Of a stretch of DNA of 64,000 nucleotides, positions 53,361 through 64,000 are shown piece by piece; the first letter of the stretch is position 1, and each line of letters begins with the position of its first letter. Below the pieces are notes generated by a model. That model had not been told where the DNA came from. It saw nothing but the letters and a program-made list of their open reading frames with translations, and ran no database searches. The stretch is from Tethya wilhelma (taxonomy: Eukaryota > Porifera > Demospongiae > Tethyida > Tethyidae), in NCBI GenBank assembly GCA_964030475.1, contig CAXIPT010000001.1, positions 16,727,712 through 16,791,711 of the forward strand, read 5' to 3'. Both the position numbers and the translations under genes were made by a program.

Positions 53361-54622
53361 GATGACTCTTCTTTACTTATTATTTCTAGATGTGCAAGTG
53401 CATGAGTGTGTTAATATTGTTTCATGAAGCCCATGCCTTGTTCTAGCAAATTGAATATATTTTAGTTAATAATAATATTATAAACTTTGAAGGGATACAC
53501 ATGCAGGCAATTAATATTGATCCAAAGCAGTCAGTGATCATGAGATTGCTATAGCTATAATATTATATGAATAAAATCATCATGACAGTAAAATAGATTA
53601 AAAATTACTCTTAAACTGGCCCGTTATCTTATAAGATTATCCTTTACATATAAAACTATGGAATTGCATTGTTACAATATTATAATGCTAATTTTATTCA
53701 TAGCAATGTTGACTGACCTTTGGGCGGATCCTGTAAAGCCCAAAATTTATAAGCCCAGTATGATATGCGGTTTTAGCATACATACAGCCTAAACCAACTA
53801 CAAAGTTTTATTTTACCAAGCTTATACTAAAGCAACTTCTGCTCAGGTAGAAGACAATCATTAGAATCTGTTTTCCCCACTACGTAGCTAGCTTATTGGG
53901 TATGTAGATCAAAGGTGGAACCATGGCCAATGGATTGGTTTGTCAAGTTTCATTGACAGTGTGACAGCTATAATATTATAGCCTCACAGCAATATATATA
54001 GCTAAGCCTTGTTGTACCTTCTGGCACATGAGGCTGATTCAGTGGTCTATAATAATTATTATCAAGCATCAACCTCTCAATAAAACATATCGTGCATGTG
54101 CAATGCACAAAATCTACAATGTCATACCACATGCATAACTCTACCTCAAATTTGTGTATAGCACCCTGATGAAAAGACTGGTCCACAGGAATCTGCAGAT
54201 ATGATAAATATAAGAGTAGTCAGTAGTGAGAATCGCTGTTTAACACTGAGCTCATTTCAGTGCTTTGGAGACTCGGCGTGTTTTTCTGGTCCACTACAGG
54301 CAGTGTAGCTATAAATTATGCGAACAACCCCGCCTAATATTAACGAACTTTGAACTTTGTTGTAGATCGAGGCCTGCGGCTCGACTGCCTACTGAGTAAG
54401 AGTTAGCAGAATGAACTCATTGATTAGTGCACAAAAAAACAAAACAAAAAAAACACATACAAAAAATATATTAGACATCTATTATGTAATCAAATTTAGC
54501 AAAAACTGCTCTACTAAGTCTTGCAATTGTTTTACCAGCCTGAGGCCTAGCTGAACTGTCAGGACTCAATAGTTATCATAATAATTATATCAGTGACATA
54601 AATTAATAGTCCTCTATGAGAC
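53361..54622. other. Spacer between BK channel genes A and B
   Basis: AT-rich, no gene seen. The B-proximal end (54240-54480) contains AACGAACTTTGAACTTTGTT, which recurs near 58600 beside the pseudogene, so parts of the spacers belong to the duplicated unit. Confidence 0.55.
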
Positions 54623-57600
54623 TTAGCACATACTCAGAGCAGCATCCGAGGGATCAATGAGAACAAAAGCAATGTCTGTTATCTCTAGTTCAAGATCACG
54701 AGATGGAGCAGTAATGACATAGCGTTTGGTGGACTTTCCCTCAGTGCTAAAAGATGCAGTTGCTTCATTCACAATCATGTCGTCTTCCTCAGATGTAGGA
54801 AGCTTACGATAGATACCCAGACAGATGGCATTCTTCTTGAGTTGATCATTGTAGAATTGCTTGAAGGTGCTCCCGACAAACGAGGTGGATTCAATTGGTA
54901 TTGGAACAAGAAGACATCGTGACTTAGTTCTTGAAGTGTTGATGAGGTCTTCAATGAGGTAGAGTGTTCCCGGGCCATGAAATGCAGAGCTGGTGACAGA
55001 ATCAAACATGGAAACTGAGAATGCTTCGCCACATGCAAATGGTTGGGCTTTGTAGATTCGTTCATCTTGTTCATCTTCATCTCCAAAGTCAAGAAACTGG
55101 ACATTTGACTCTTGTCGGAGATCAGTGATGATGAGTATATCTCTTTCAGCAGTCTTCTTTAATTGCTTTTGGATTGCCAGGCTACAAAGAATGGCTTCTT
55201 TATCTTCGACTGCTTTTTCGTGGCCTAGTGAGCTTGACAGTGTAGTGAGAACAACACATACACTACACCTGCCGATGCTAGCAGCCATTAGATTTTCCCA
55301 TCGAAGGGGAGAGCCTTCAACCAGATGTATTTTTGGAATCTTTCTAATTAGGGGCCATTCTTTTTCCAAGAACTTTCTGTCACTGACAATCACAACATCT
55401 TTCATCTCATTCTCAGGGATATGTTTGTTTCTTAGTGGACGTAAGAAGTTGTGAAGACCGAGAAGTGGAGAGTTCTCATCAGCAAACACACAGAAAACCA
55501 CATGATCCTTAAGATGTTCTTGTGAAAGCTCAGAAGGGTCCTCAAGCTCAATGTCAGAATTCAGAATTGTCTTGTGCAGCTTCTGTGGCTCTTTTTGGTA
55601 AATACTGAACAATTCATTTGCTTCATCAAAGTCAAAACTTGTTTGTAATGAGATTCTCTTTGACTTCCTTAGTGTGCTGCGACGTCTTGCAGTGACTTGG
55701 GAATGGTCTTTGGTTAATTCAACCATCTCTGTACGATTTGATTCCACAAGACCGTTTTGTGCCTCAAGGCCTTCACATTTGCACCGCTTCCTGCTTATTC
55801 TCCTTAGCATTTTCCCTAGTTGATCGTCATTCAGTGAGTCAACTTTAATGTCAGAATCAACATGACAGAATTCACAATAGGAAGCAACAATGGACACCTG
55901 TTGTTGGTCTTGGCCAACGAAATATCCCTGGACTACTTCGTCAATCACCAAGTCAGAGTAAGTGTGAGGAGATGGGTTGACCAAAAATCTGTGCGAATGT
56001 CCACCAGTCCATTCCAGAGACAATAAAATCAACCCTAACCTGTTGTAGCAAATTTCAGCTGCTTCATGAAATCTCTTGCCAAAGAAAGTATTAGAAAATT
56101 TTGATGAATAGATTTCATTTGAAGCTCCTTGGATATACAGCAATTTCCATACAGTGAAAGCATCTTTTTCAAAAAGTGTCACTTGTGGGGGTTGTTGAAA
56201 GTCGGAGGTATAGAAGAGGTTAGCAATTAGTGTTGAAAATCCAGGAGATATACAACTCTGAGCCAGAAGTCCCAATTTCAATTCATTTATACATACTGCA
56301 ATGTCAGCTCCAACATTCCAGCCTTCAATGTAGTGCACCTGTTTCTTACTAGAGCTCAGTAGCAGCTGAATGATCACTGGGACTTTAAAGGTTGTGTTCT
56401 TGACTGAAACAAAACGAAGGAGGTTTGCATTGTCTTCTTCAAGTGGGTTCACTGCATGTTTGTTGGTTAGAATAAACACTGCTTTTGCATCATTGATTTT
56501 GGCTTTCTGGAGGTCATTTCCATTGAGTACAGATCCAACAAGATATTGTACTCTACTGTAGTTTGAACGAATTACATCTTTCAGATCTGAGTCTGGTCGT
56601 TCAGGGTGTAAGAATAATATGTGGGTACTTGTGTCTCCTCGGTCTGGATGAAGAAAATCTGTGAGGAATTCACGAGCACTAAATTCTGTAACATGTCCAC
56701 ATACAATCACATGTTGAGGCACTCTTGTGGTATCAAACTTGGCATATTGTGTCTTTTGGTAGTAGCTAGCTGTGAGGTCTACAATAGCTGGCAAGACAGA
56801 GGCAAAGAACGCTACTGCTATGATGATGAAGAATGTCATAAAAGCACGTCCCCAATCAGTTCGAGCAAAAAGATCACCATATCCCACAGTGGACATTGTC
56901 ACCATGACGAAGTAGACATACCTAAGAAACGGTTCTCCTTCAGGATTATCAGACTTCCATGGATCTCCTTGTACCTCAAGAAGGTAAATGATTCCAGAAC
57001 CGGTCAACCAGAGCACCAAGAATGATATTCCTAATGATATGGCATCAATAAAGTCTTGAGAAAAATTAAATGGAAGGAATTGGAAGACATAAATCAGGTA
57101 ACTAAACTCAAGGAATCGAAGACAACGCAAACCAATCCAGTCCACTCCAAGAGCAATAGACACAAAAATATGAGGTAGAGTAAACACATCCACGATAGTG
57201 CCAAGCTTAAGCCAGTACCAAATGATGTTATTGCAAGCCAAGAAGCGGACAAAGGAAAAGACAATGAGCTCCAGGACTACAATCAGTTCAACAATTCTCT
57301 CAGGAGAGCCAGTCAGTGTAAAATGAACTTCAGCCATTCCAGCTGGTAAGTAAGTACGAACAATAGCTAAAATGACATAAATTGTATTACAGAACACTGT
57401 TATGGTGATGAAAATATTACTAGCTAAACTATCACCAGAAAAGAATTGTCGTACTCGTTCCTGAAAAGCTTTAAAGGTATTGTTTTTTGAATGCACTTGC
57501 AGTTTGGAATTGGGTTTGAATTTCTTTACTAACCATTGAATGAGGGATATTAGTACAGAGAGAGACAGCCCAATCATATAGATGATTGCACTTGTGAGAA

Positions 57601-57715
57601 GAAATATCCACCATTTGTTTGTATCTTCAAGTGGCATCATTGTGGTGTTAGTGTCGTTGGTATCATTCGCATCCACAGGCAAATGGCTTGATGGAAACAT
57701 TGTAGAGCCTGACAT
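54623..57715 (-). CDS. Slo1/BK-type calcium-activated potassium channel, intronless (paralogue B)
   Basis: Single open frame of 1030 residues, collinear with paralogue A and nearly identical over RCK1 (only scattered changes in DNA between 56300 and 56900). S0, S1-S4, TVGYGD filter, RCK1, RCK2 and the acidic bowl (DFGDEDEQDE) are all intact. S4 reads WIGLRCLRFLEFSYLIYVFQ, with the same Glu as A and a further loss of the distal Arg (Gln). Differences from A concentrate in the N-terminal linker and in the stretch between RCK1 and RCK2 (RRRSTLRKSKRISLQTS), the region where BK splice and regulatory variation occurs. Stop at 54623. This is probably a functional recent duplicate. Confidence 0.93.
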   Translation of the reverse strand: MSGSTMFPSSHLPVDANDTNDTNTTMMPLEDTNKWWIFLLTSAIIYMIGLSLSVLISLIQWLVKKFKPNSKLQVHSKNNTFKAFQERVRQFFSGDSLASNIFITITVFCNTIYVILAIVRTYLPAGMAEVHFTLTGSPERIVELIVVLELIVFSFVRFLACNNIIWYWLKLGTIVDVFTLPHIFVSIALGVDWIGLRCLRFLEFSYLIYVFQFLPFNFSQDFIDAISLGISFLVLWLTGSGIIYLLEVQGDPWKSDNPEGEPFLRYVYFVMVTMSTVGYGDLFARTDWGRAFMTFFIIIAVAFFASVLPAIVDLTASYYQKTQYAKFDTTRVPQHVIVCGHVTEFSAREFLTDFLHPDRGDTSTHILFLHPERPDSDLKDVIRSNYSRVQYLVGSVLNGNDLQKAKINDAKAVFILTNKHAVNPLEEDNANLLRFVSVKNTTFKVPVIIQLLLSSSKKQVHYIEGWNVGADIAVCINELKLGLLAQSCISPGFSTLIANLFYTSDFQQPPQVTLFEKDAFTVWKLLYIQGASNEIYSSKFSNTFFGKRFHEAAEICYNRLGLILLSLEWTGGHSHRFLVNPSPHTYSDLVIDEVVQGYFVGQDQQQVSIVASYCEFCHVDSDIKVDSLNDDQLGKMLRRISRKRCKCEGLEAQNGLVESNRTEMVELTKDHSQVTARRRSTLRKSKRISLQTSFDFDEANELFSIYQKEPQKLHKTILNSDIELEDPSELSQEHLKDHVVFCVFADENSPLLGLHNFLRPLRNKHIPENEMKDVVIVSDRKFLEKEWPLIRKIPKIHLVEGSPLRWENLMAASIGRCSVCVVLTTLSSSLGHEKAVEDKEAILCSLAIQKQLKKTAERDILIITDLRQESNVQFLDFGDEDEQDERIYKAQPFACGEAFSVSMFDSVTSSAFHGPGTLYLIEDLINTSRTKSRCLLVPIPIESTSFVGSTFKQFYNDQLKKNAICLGIYRKLPTSEEDDMIVNEATASFSTEGKSTKRYVITAPSRDLELEITDIAFVLIDPSDAALSMC

Positions 57716-58705
57716 GATTTCACCTTCCTTCGATTAGTTTCTAGATATGTAAATAAAAGTGAGTGCATTGTCACACGCCACAGGCTGATGTATGTTTACA
57801 TCATGTATATTTTATATGTTGCATGCATGTATATGTGCACGTGCATAGGCACGTGCTAATTCGGGTCATTAAACTATACAATAAGGGATGAACAGTTAAC
57901 ATAATGAACCACAGACCAGTGGACAATGTTTTTGACAACAATGGCTACTGTACATCCATTATGATGCTATGATGCTATGAATTTGGGTGTATAGTGCATA
58001 CATGAGCGTTTGGTTATTAACCTCAGGCTCATGCAATTAACTATAATAGATTTTCCACAGGTATAGTGTCAGGCACTCAGCAAGTGAATGGACAGCTATA
58101 GCTATAGCTATATTGCATGAGCCACCAGGTAGCAAGAGTCATTGGGTAATTATATTAAATTTTATTTAATATAGTGGGTAAGCCACAACTGTTATACTCA
58201 GAAGCAAAAACTGTCAGTAGACTCACAAAAGCATAATAATGACCCCTCTCATGTATGCACTTATAATAGGAACTGCAGTCTTTACTACATATAACTGAAC
58301 ACATGCATACCTTGAATAGATAATTACTGCATTAGAGTCAGTGATACAGTTCTCTGAGTGTTTTCAATCTTCGGTCTTGGTTTTGTACTGAAACTTGCAG
58401 AGAAGAGTAGCCAAAGGTATATTTCTCCGGTCACTGCATATAAAACAAAGAATTTTCGCTCAAAGCTGTTGTGATGTACAAACTGCGGTACTACCTACCT
58501 GTCCTAGTCTAGTTCGCTTGATTTTCAGCCATCCGTATACCGCAAGAAAAACAACTTGTTTACCGTTAATCCTTTTGCGCATGCGTAGAAACACGCCTAT
58601 AAATGAACTTTGAACTTTGTTTTAAAGCACAACTTGGATCACACTATACAGAAAGCATAATAATATACAAAAAATATACAATAATATTATTACAAGAATT
58701 CAAAT
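57716..58705. other. Spacer between BK channel gene B and the pseudogene
   Basis: AT-rich, no gene seen. It holds a TAGCTATAGCTATAGCTATA short tandem near 58095-58112 and the GAACTTTGAACTTTGTT block near 58605 shared with the A-B spacer. Confidence 0.55.
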
Positions 58706-59950
58706 TTAGCACAAATTGCTAGCAGGATCTACTGGCTCTAGCTCAAGTTGAGGAGAGGGTGCTGTAATCACATAGTGCTTGCTGAAATTGCTCCCACCAA
58801 GTGAACCTACTGATTCTCCCACTACAGTTGCATTGAACTGCTGTACAGGTGTGGGTAGCTTGCGATACAGGCCTAGACAAATGGCATTCTTTTTCAACTG
58901 ATCGTTGTAAAAGTCTAGGAACTTGCAGTCGATAAATTCAGTTGTTTCAATTGGAAGAGAAATTTTGATTTTGTTCCAGATGCATGTATCAGATCTTCAA
59001 CCTAGTAGAGGGCTTTATAGATCCGTTCATCTTGTTCGTCTTCATCTCCAAAGTCAAGGAACTGGACATTTGACTCTTGTCAGAGATCAGTGATGATGAG
59101 AACATCTCTTTCAGCAGACTTCAGTTTTTAATCGCTTTTGAATTGCCAGGCTACAAAGAACAGCTTCTTTGTCATTGACTGCTTTTTCATGGACAACAGA
59201 ACTAGAAAGCATAGTAAGTACTATATATACAAACACTATACATCTGTTGATACTAGCATTTTCGAGATTTTGCCATCGAAGGGGAGAGCCTTCAACCAGT
59301 TTCATCTCTTCTTCGGGGATGTATTTGTTTCTTAGTGGATGTAGGAAGTTGTGAAGACTGAGAAGTGTATGAAGAATTCTCATCGGCAAACACAGAGAAC
59401 CACATGATCCTCGGTCAGAAGGGTCCTCAAGCTGTAAGAATTCAGAATCGCCTTGTGAAGCTTCTTGTGGCTCTTTTTGGAAGATACTAATTTTTATCTT
59501 TTTTATCTTTTTGGTAGATACTGATAAACATTCAAAGTCAAAACTTGCTTGCAATAAGATTGTTTTCAATTTTTATTGCGTGCTGCAATATCTTGCAGTG
59601 TGTTGACAGTTGGGCCGAAACTGTCTTCAGTTATCAATTCAACCAGCCCTGTATGATTAGCTATAGAGTCTACTAATCTATAATTTTTTGTGCTTCTTGA
59701 GCTCATGACTTCACATTTGCACTGTTTGTTTCCTGCTCATTTTCCTGAGAAATTTCCCTGTTTGATTATATATCATTAAATTTTAGTGAGTCAATTTTCA
59801 CATCAGTCTATGTGGCATAGCAAGAAACAACAATCCATATGCATGGACACCAACTGTCTTTACCAATGAAATAAATTATATCCCTTGACTATTATTATTT
59901 CAATCACCAATTTAGTTAGAGTAAGCTTATGTGAGGAGATACAGTTCATT
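58706..59950 (-). pseudogene. 5'-truncated BK-channel pseudogene (RCK2 part)
   Basis: Similarity to paralogues A-C runs from the region equivalent to YSDLVIDE (about 59905-59950) down to a terminal stop at 58706. It is broken by several frameshifts and deletions: the YKAQPFACGEAF segment after the Ca2+ bowl is lost near 59010, and the linker around 59500 has an internal KKIKKIK duplication. Recognisable islands are LHNFLHPLRNKYIPEEEMK, LVEGSPLRWQNL and AICLGLYRKLPTP. Its C-terminal 60 residues (SKHYVITAPSPQLELEP) differ strongly from A-C, so it derives from an older, distinct paralogue. The membrane domain is absent. Confidence 0.88.
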
Positions 59951-60148
59951 AGAGTTATAGTGTCCTTTCTAAAACAACAAATAAATTATACTTAGTCTAG
60001 ATAATCTTACAAACTATAATATTATAGAATAGTTGTAGTTTTTATACAAAAATAATATCACTCCAAACACGCAAAAAATTATGGTTTCTCTACCATTATA
60101 GAGCTAAGCCTTATAATTATAACAAAATTTATGCAAGTTATCACATGC

Positions 60149-63100
60149 TCAGAGTAGTGTCAGAGGATCAATGAGAACAAAAGCAATGTCCGTTATCTCT
60201 AGTTCAAGATCATGCGATGGGGAAGTAATGACGTAGCGTTTGGTGAACTTTCCCTCAGTGCTAAAAGATGCTGTTGCTTCATTCATAATCAGCTCGTCTT
60301 CCTCAGATGTAGGCAGCTTACGATAGATACCCAGACATATGGCATTCTTCTTGAGTTGGTCATCATAGAATTGCTTGAAGGTGCTCCCGACAAACGAGGT
60401 GGATTCGATTGGTATTGGAACAAGAAGACATTGCGACTTAGTGTTGATGAGGTCTTCAATTAGGTAGAGTGTTCCTGGGGTATGGAATGCAGAGCTGGTG
60501 ACAGAATCGAACAGTGAAACTGAGAATGCTTCACCACATGCAAATGGTTGGGCTTTGTAGATTCGTCCATCTTGTTCATCTTCATCTCCAAAGTCAAGGA
60601 ACTGGACATTTGACTCTTGTCGGAGATCAGTGATGACGAGCACATCTCTTTCAGCTGTCTTCTTCAATCGCTTTTGGATTCCAAGACTACAAAGAATAGC
60701 TTCTTTGTCATCAACTGCTTTTTCATGGCTTAGAGAGCTTGACAGTGCAGTCAGAACAACACATACACTACACTTGTTGATGCTAGCAGACATTAAATTT
60801 TCCCATCGAAGAGGAGAGCCTTCAACCAGATGTATTTTTGGAATCTTTCTAATTAGAGACCATTCTTTTTCCAAGAACTTTCTGTCACTGACAATCACAA
60901 CATCTTTCATCTCCTCTTCAGGGATATGTTTGTTTCTTAGTGGACGTAGGAAGTTGTGAAGACCAAGAAGTGGAGAGTTCTCATCAGCAAACACACAGAA
61001 AACCACATGATCCTTAAGATGCTCTTGTGAAAGCTCAGAAGGGTCCTCAAGCTCAATGTCAGAATTCAGAATTGTCTTGTGCAGCTTCTGTGGCTCTTTT
61101 TGGTAAATACCGAACAATTCATTTGCTTCATCAAAGACAGAACTAGTTTGTAACGAGATTGCTTTCAATTTTACTAGCCGCATACTAGGATGTCTTGGAA
61201 AGTGTTGAGAGAGGTGTTCAGTTAATTCAACTGTCTCAGCTCTATTTGCTTCAGGGTCTTTACATTTGCACCGTTTCCTGCTCATTTTCTTGACCATTTT
61301 CCTAAATTGACTGTCATTCTGAGAGATATTCATGTCTATGTGACAGAATTCACAGTATGAAGCAACAATGGACACTTGTTGTTGGTCTTGGCCAATGAAA
61401 TATCCTTGAACTGCTTCATCAATCACCAAGTCAGGGTAAGAATGAGGAGAAGGATTGACCAAGAATTGGTGTGAATGTCCGTCGGTCCATTCCAGAGACA
61501 ACAGAATCAACCCTAACCTGTTGTAACAAATTTCAGCTGCTTCATGGAACTTTTTGCCCAAAAAAGTTTTCGAAAATTTAGATGAATAGATTTCATTTGA
61601 AGCCCCTTGGATGTACTGTGATTTCCATGTAGTGGAAGCATCTCCTCTGATTTGTGAAGTGTGTTGAAAGTCTGGGGTATAAAAAAGGTTAGCAATCAGT
61701 GTTGAAAACCCAGGAGATATACAACTCTGAGCTAGAAGTCCCAGTTTCAATTTATTTATGCATACTGCAATGTCAGCTCCAACATTCCAGCCTTCAATGT
61801 AGTGCACCTGTTTTTTACTAGAGCTCAGTAGCAGCTGAATGATCACTGGAACTTTAAAAGTTGTATTCTTGACTGAAACTAGACGAAGGAGGTTTGCATT
61901 GTCCTCTTCAAGTGGGTTGACTGCATGTTTGTTGGTTAGAATAAACACTGCTTTTGCATCATTGATTTTGGCTTTCTGAAGGTCATTTCCATTGAGCACA
62001 GATCCAACAAGATATTGTACCCTCCTGTAATTTGAACGAATGACATGTTTCAAATCCGGATTTGGTTGTTCAGGGTGTAAAAACAGTACATGGGTACTTG
62101 TGTCTCCTCGGTCAGGGTGAAGAAAATCTTTGAGAAACTCTTGGGCACTAAAGGCTGTAACGTGTCCACATACAATCACATGTTGAAGCACTCTAAGGCT
62201 TGTGGTATCAAACTTGGCATATTGTGTTTTTTGGTAGTATCTAGCCATGAGGTCTACAATAGCTGGCAAAACAGAAGCAAAAAATGCTACAGCTAAGATA
62301 ATGAAGAATGTCATGAAAGCACGTCCCCAGTCAGTTCGAGCAAAAATATCACCATATCCCACAGTGGACATGGTTACTATAACAAAATAAACATACTTAA
62401 AAAACGATTCTCCTTCAGGATTCTCAGAATTCCACGGATCTCCTTGTACCTCAAGGAGATGAATGATTCCAGAACCAGTCAACCAGAGCACCACAAATGA
62501 TACTATCAATGATATACCATTAACAAAATCTTGAGAAAAACGAATGGGAAAAAATTGGATGATATAAATCAGGTAAACAAACTTGAGGAATCGAAGACAA
62601 CGCAATCCAATCCAATCCACTCCAAGAGCAATAGATACAAAAATATGAGGTAGAGTAAACACATCCACGATAGTGTTTAGCCTAAACCAGTACCAAATGA
62701 TGTGATTACAAGCCAAGAAACGGACTAAAGTCCAGACAATAAGCTCCAGAACTACAATCAGTTCAACAATTCTCTCAGGAGAGCCAGTCAGTGTAAAACG
62801 AACTTCAGCCATTCCAGCCGGTAAGTAGGTGCGAACGATAGCTAAAATCACATACATGATATTACAAATTAATGTTATGGACATAAAAATCTTGCTAGCA
62901 AAAGTATCACCGAAAAACAACTGCCGTACTCGTTCCTGAAAAGTTTTAAAGGAATGGTTCTTCAATTGCGCTAGTTTGGAATTGGGTCTGAATTTCTTCA
63001 CTAACCATTGAATGAGGGATGCTAGTACAGAGAGAGTGAGTCCAATTGTATAGATCACTGCACTTGTGAGAAGAAATATCCACCATTTGTTTGATTCTTC

Positions 63101-63181
63101 AAGTGGCATCATGGTGGTGTTAGTGTCATTGGTATCGTTTTCACCCAAAAGGTTCAGTGGAAATATTGTTGTGCTTGACAT
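60149..63181 (-). CDS. Slo1/BK-type calcium-activated potassium channel, intronless (paralogue C)
   Basis: Single open frame of 1010 residues, the most diverged intact member. S0, S1-S6, TVGYGD filter with GDIFARTDWGRAF, both RCK domains and the bowl (DFGDEDEQDGRIYKAQ, one Glu replaced by Gly) are present. S4 reads WIGLRCLRFLKFVYLIYIIQ: Lys at the position that is Glu in A and B. The RCK1-RCK2 linker is shorter than in A and B. The C-terminus ends IDPLTLL instead of IDPxDAALSMC because of a one-base change of frame just before the stop; the old codons are still legible downstream (near 60130-60150). Expected function as for A and B, with a likely difference in voltage sensitivity. Confidence 0.92.
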   Translation of the reverse strand: MSSTTIFPLNLLGENDTNDTNTTMMPLEESNKWWIFLLTSAVIYTIGLTLSVLASLIQWLVKKFRPNSKLAQLKNHSFKTFQERVRQLFFGDTFASKIFMSITLICNIMYVILAIVRTYLPAGMAEVRFTLTGSPERIVELIVVLELIVWTLVRFLACNHIIWYWFRLNTIVDVFTLPHIFVSIALGVDWIGLRCLRFLKFVYLIYIIQFFPIRFSQDFVNGISLIVSFVVLWLTGSGIIHLLEVQGDPWNSENPEGESFFKYVYFVIVTMSTVGYGDIFARTDWGRAFMTFFIILAVAFFASVLPAIVDLMARYYQKTQYAKFDTTSLRVLQHVIVCGHVTAFSAQEFLKDFLHPDRGDTSTHVLFLHPEQPNPDLKHVIRSNYRRVQYLVGSVLNGNDLQKAKINDAKAVFILTNKHAVNPLEEDNANLLRLVSVKNTTFKVPVIIQLLLSSSKKQVHYIEGWNVGADIAVCINKLKLGLLAQSCISPGFSTLIANLFYTPDFQHTSQIRGDASTTWKSQYIQGASNEIYSSKFSKTFLGKKFHEAAEICYNRLGLILLSLEWTDGHSHQFLVNPSPHSYPDLVIDEAVQGYFIGQDQQQVSIVASYCEFCHIDMNISQNDSQFRKMVKKMSRKRCKCKDPEANRAETVELTEHLSQHFPRHPSMRLVKLKAISLQTSSVFDEANELFGIYQKEPQKLHKTILNSDIELEDPSELSQEHLKDHVVFCVFADENSPLLGLHNFLRPLRNKHIPEEEMKDVVIVSDRKFLEKEWSLIRKIPKIHLVEGSPLRWENLMSASINKCSVCVVLTALSSSLSHEKAVDDKEAILCSLGIQKRLKKTAERDVLVITDLRQESNVQFLDFGDEDEQDGRIYKAQPFACGEAFSVSLFDSVTSSAFHTPGTLYLIEDLINTKSQCLLVPIPIESTSFVGSTFKQFYDDQLKKNAICLGIYRKLPTSEEDELIMNEATASFSTEGKFTKRYVITSPSHDLELEITDIAFVLIDPLTLL

Positions 63182-64000
63182 GATTTCTTCTTTCTTAAAA
63201 CTTGTTCTATAGATGCATGATCAAGTGCATGAGTGCATTGTTGTGTGACAATTATACGTTATATGTATATAATTATATGACAATTAAGGTGTTATAACTA
63301 GAGGCTCTAGTTAAGCTATTATATCTTGCACAACATTGAACTTTAAGGAATGCACAATCATACAATAATATTATAAACTCAAGGTAAATTAATTTTGTAT
63401 CCCCAGTATGCAGTAAACCCTCATAATTATTAAATTTTGATCCGATGTAGGCAGCTGCAACATCAACCGCAAGTAATGTATACAAGATGATGTACAGGAA
63501 GTTATGGATTTAAGTATAACACACAGTACTTTAGTGTACATGCAATGTATATGTTCACGAATAATTTTCCCACGTGAAAGTTTACTCAGAAGCCTTAGCT
63601 TCATTCCCACACTATCCCCAGTGCGTATTCTATATTTTGCAAGTTACAGATAAGCCAGGGAAGGCCTATTAAAACTTCTCACATGATGTGTTTGAAAATA
63701 TCAGAAAGGTAGACGAGTGGTACATGGTAGACACGTAATTAGTGAGCATGGGTGAAAGGCCTAGTCCAACGTGCAGCACGTGCGTGTGATCAATCTACTA
63801 GAGTATGAGCTAAGTTCTTTTTCTTGTGTTAGACAAAACAGTGAATTCTGAACTGAGGTATACAGCCAATACCCTAAAGGCTAAGCACTTAGCCATACTT
63901 ACCAAAGAACAGTTGTTGTGTCATTCAAAAAGCTCAAAAGGTGAGTATTATTATGAGTTAACAAACCAACCAGTCTACGATTTCTTTGCGTCCGGGCTTA
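63182..64000. other. Upstream region of BK channel C; nothing else recognised
   Basis: AT-rich sequence to the window end. The first 60 bp share CAAGTGCATGAGTGCATTG-like strings with the region 5' of paralogue A (GTGCAAGTGCATGAGTGTG), so the proximal promoter or 5' UTR was duplicated with the gene. No gene seen beyond 63300. Confidence 0.5.

Overview
The window is animal nuclear DNA. Genes are compact, with small exons, short GT-AG introns and many (CA)n/(GA)n tracts. Family content points to a demosponge similar to Amphimedon, inferred mainly from a short-chain-collagen-C4-like gene, a RING/TRAF-zinc-finger gene with no MATH domain, and the dense AT-rich intergenic texture. No species marker was tested. 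Exon boundaries were set by hand from splice signals, reading frame and family conservation. For the multi-exon genes where all exons are visible, the exon lengths sum to a whole number of codons.

Layout. 1-5 kb: LRRC47-like (+) and BCKDHA (-). 5-15 kb: a LIMP-2/CD36-family gene is split by single-N gaps at 7272, 10518 and 14948. The block 10519-14947 looks inverted relative to block 1-7271, with which it shares a 1,564-bp inverted copy. Between the gaps lie an orphan sushi exon, a truncated collagen gene, an orphan C2 exon and a RING/TRAF gene. 17-28 kb: two 93%-like paralogues of a mitochondrial fusion protein face each other. Each joins a CitE/HpcH-type lyase to a tandem MaoC-like hot-dog region. 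Between them is a 4-mercaptohistidine (ovothiol) N-methyltransferase-like gene. 28-32 kb: a class I methyltransferase (-) and a second, complete LIMP-2-like gene (+). 32-39 kb: housekeeping block ACTR2 (-), EXOSC5 (+) and GTPBP1/2-like (-), the last with an intronic tRNA-Ala(CGC). 39.8-41.5 kb: a decayed Helitron-like element. 42-50 kb: SERTA-domain gene (-), a long gene-poor stretch, and a phosphoglycolate/pyridoxal phosphatase-like gene (+). 50-63 kb: a tandem array of three intact intronless Slo1/BK-type K+ channel genes plus one pseudogene, all on the minus strand.

Three gene pairs start head to head within about 150-215 bp and may share promoters: BCKDHA/LIMP-2a, methyltransferase/LIMP-2b and ACTR2/EXOSC5. 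The most unusual content is the CitE-MaoC fusion enzyme pair with its inverted segmental duplication, and the intronless BK-channel array with an altered S4 segment.
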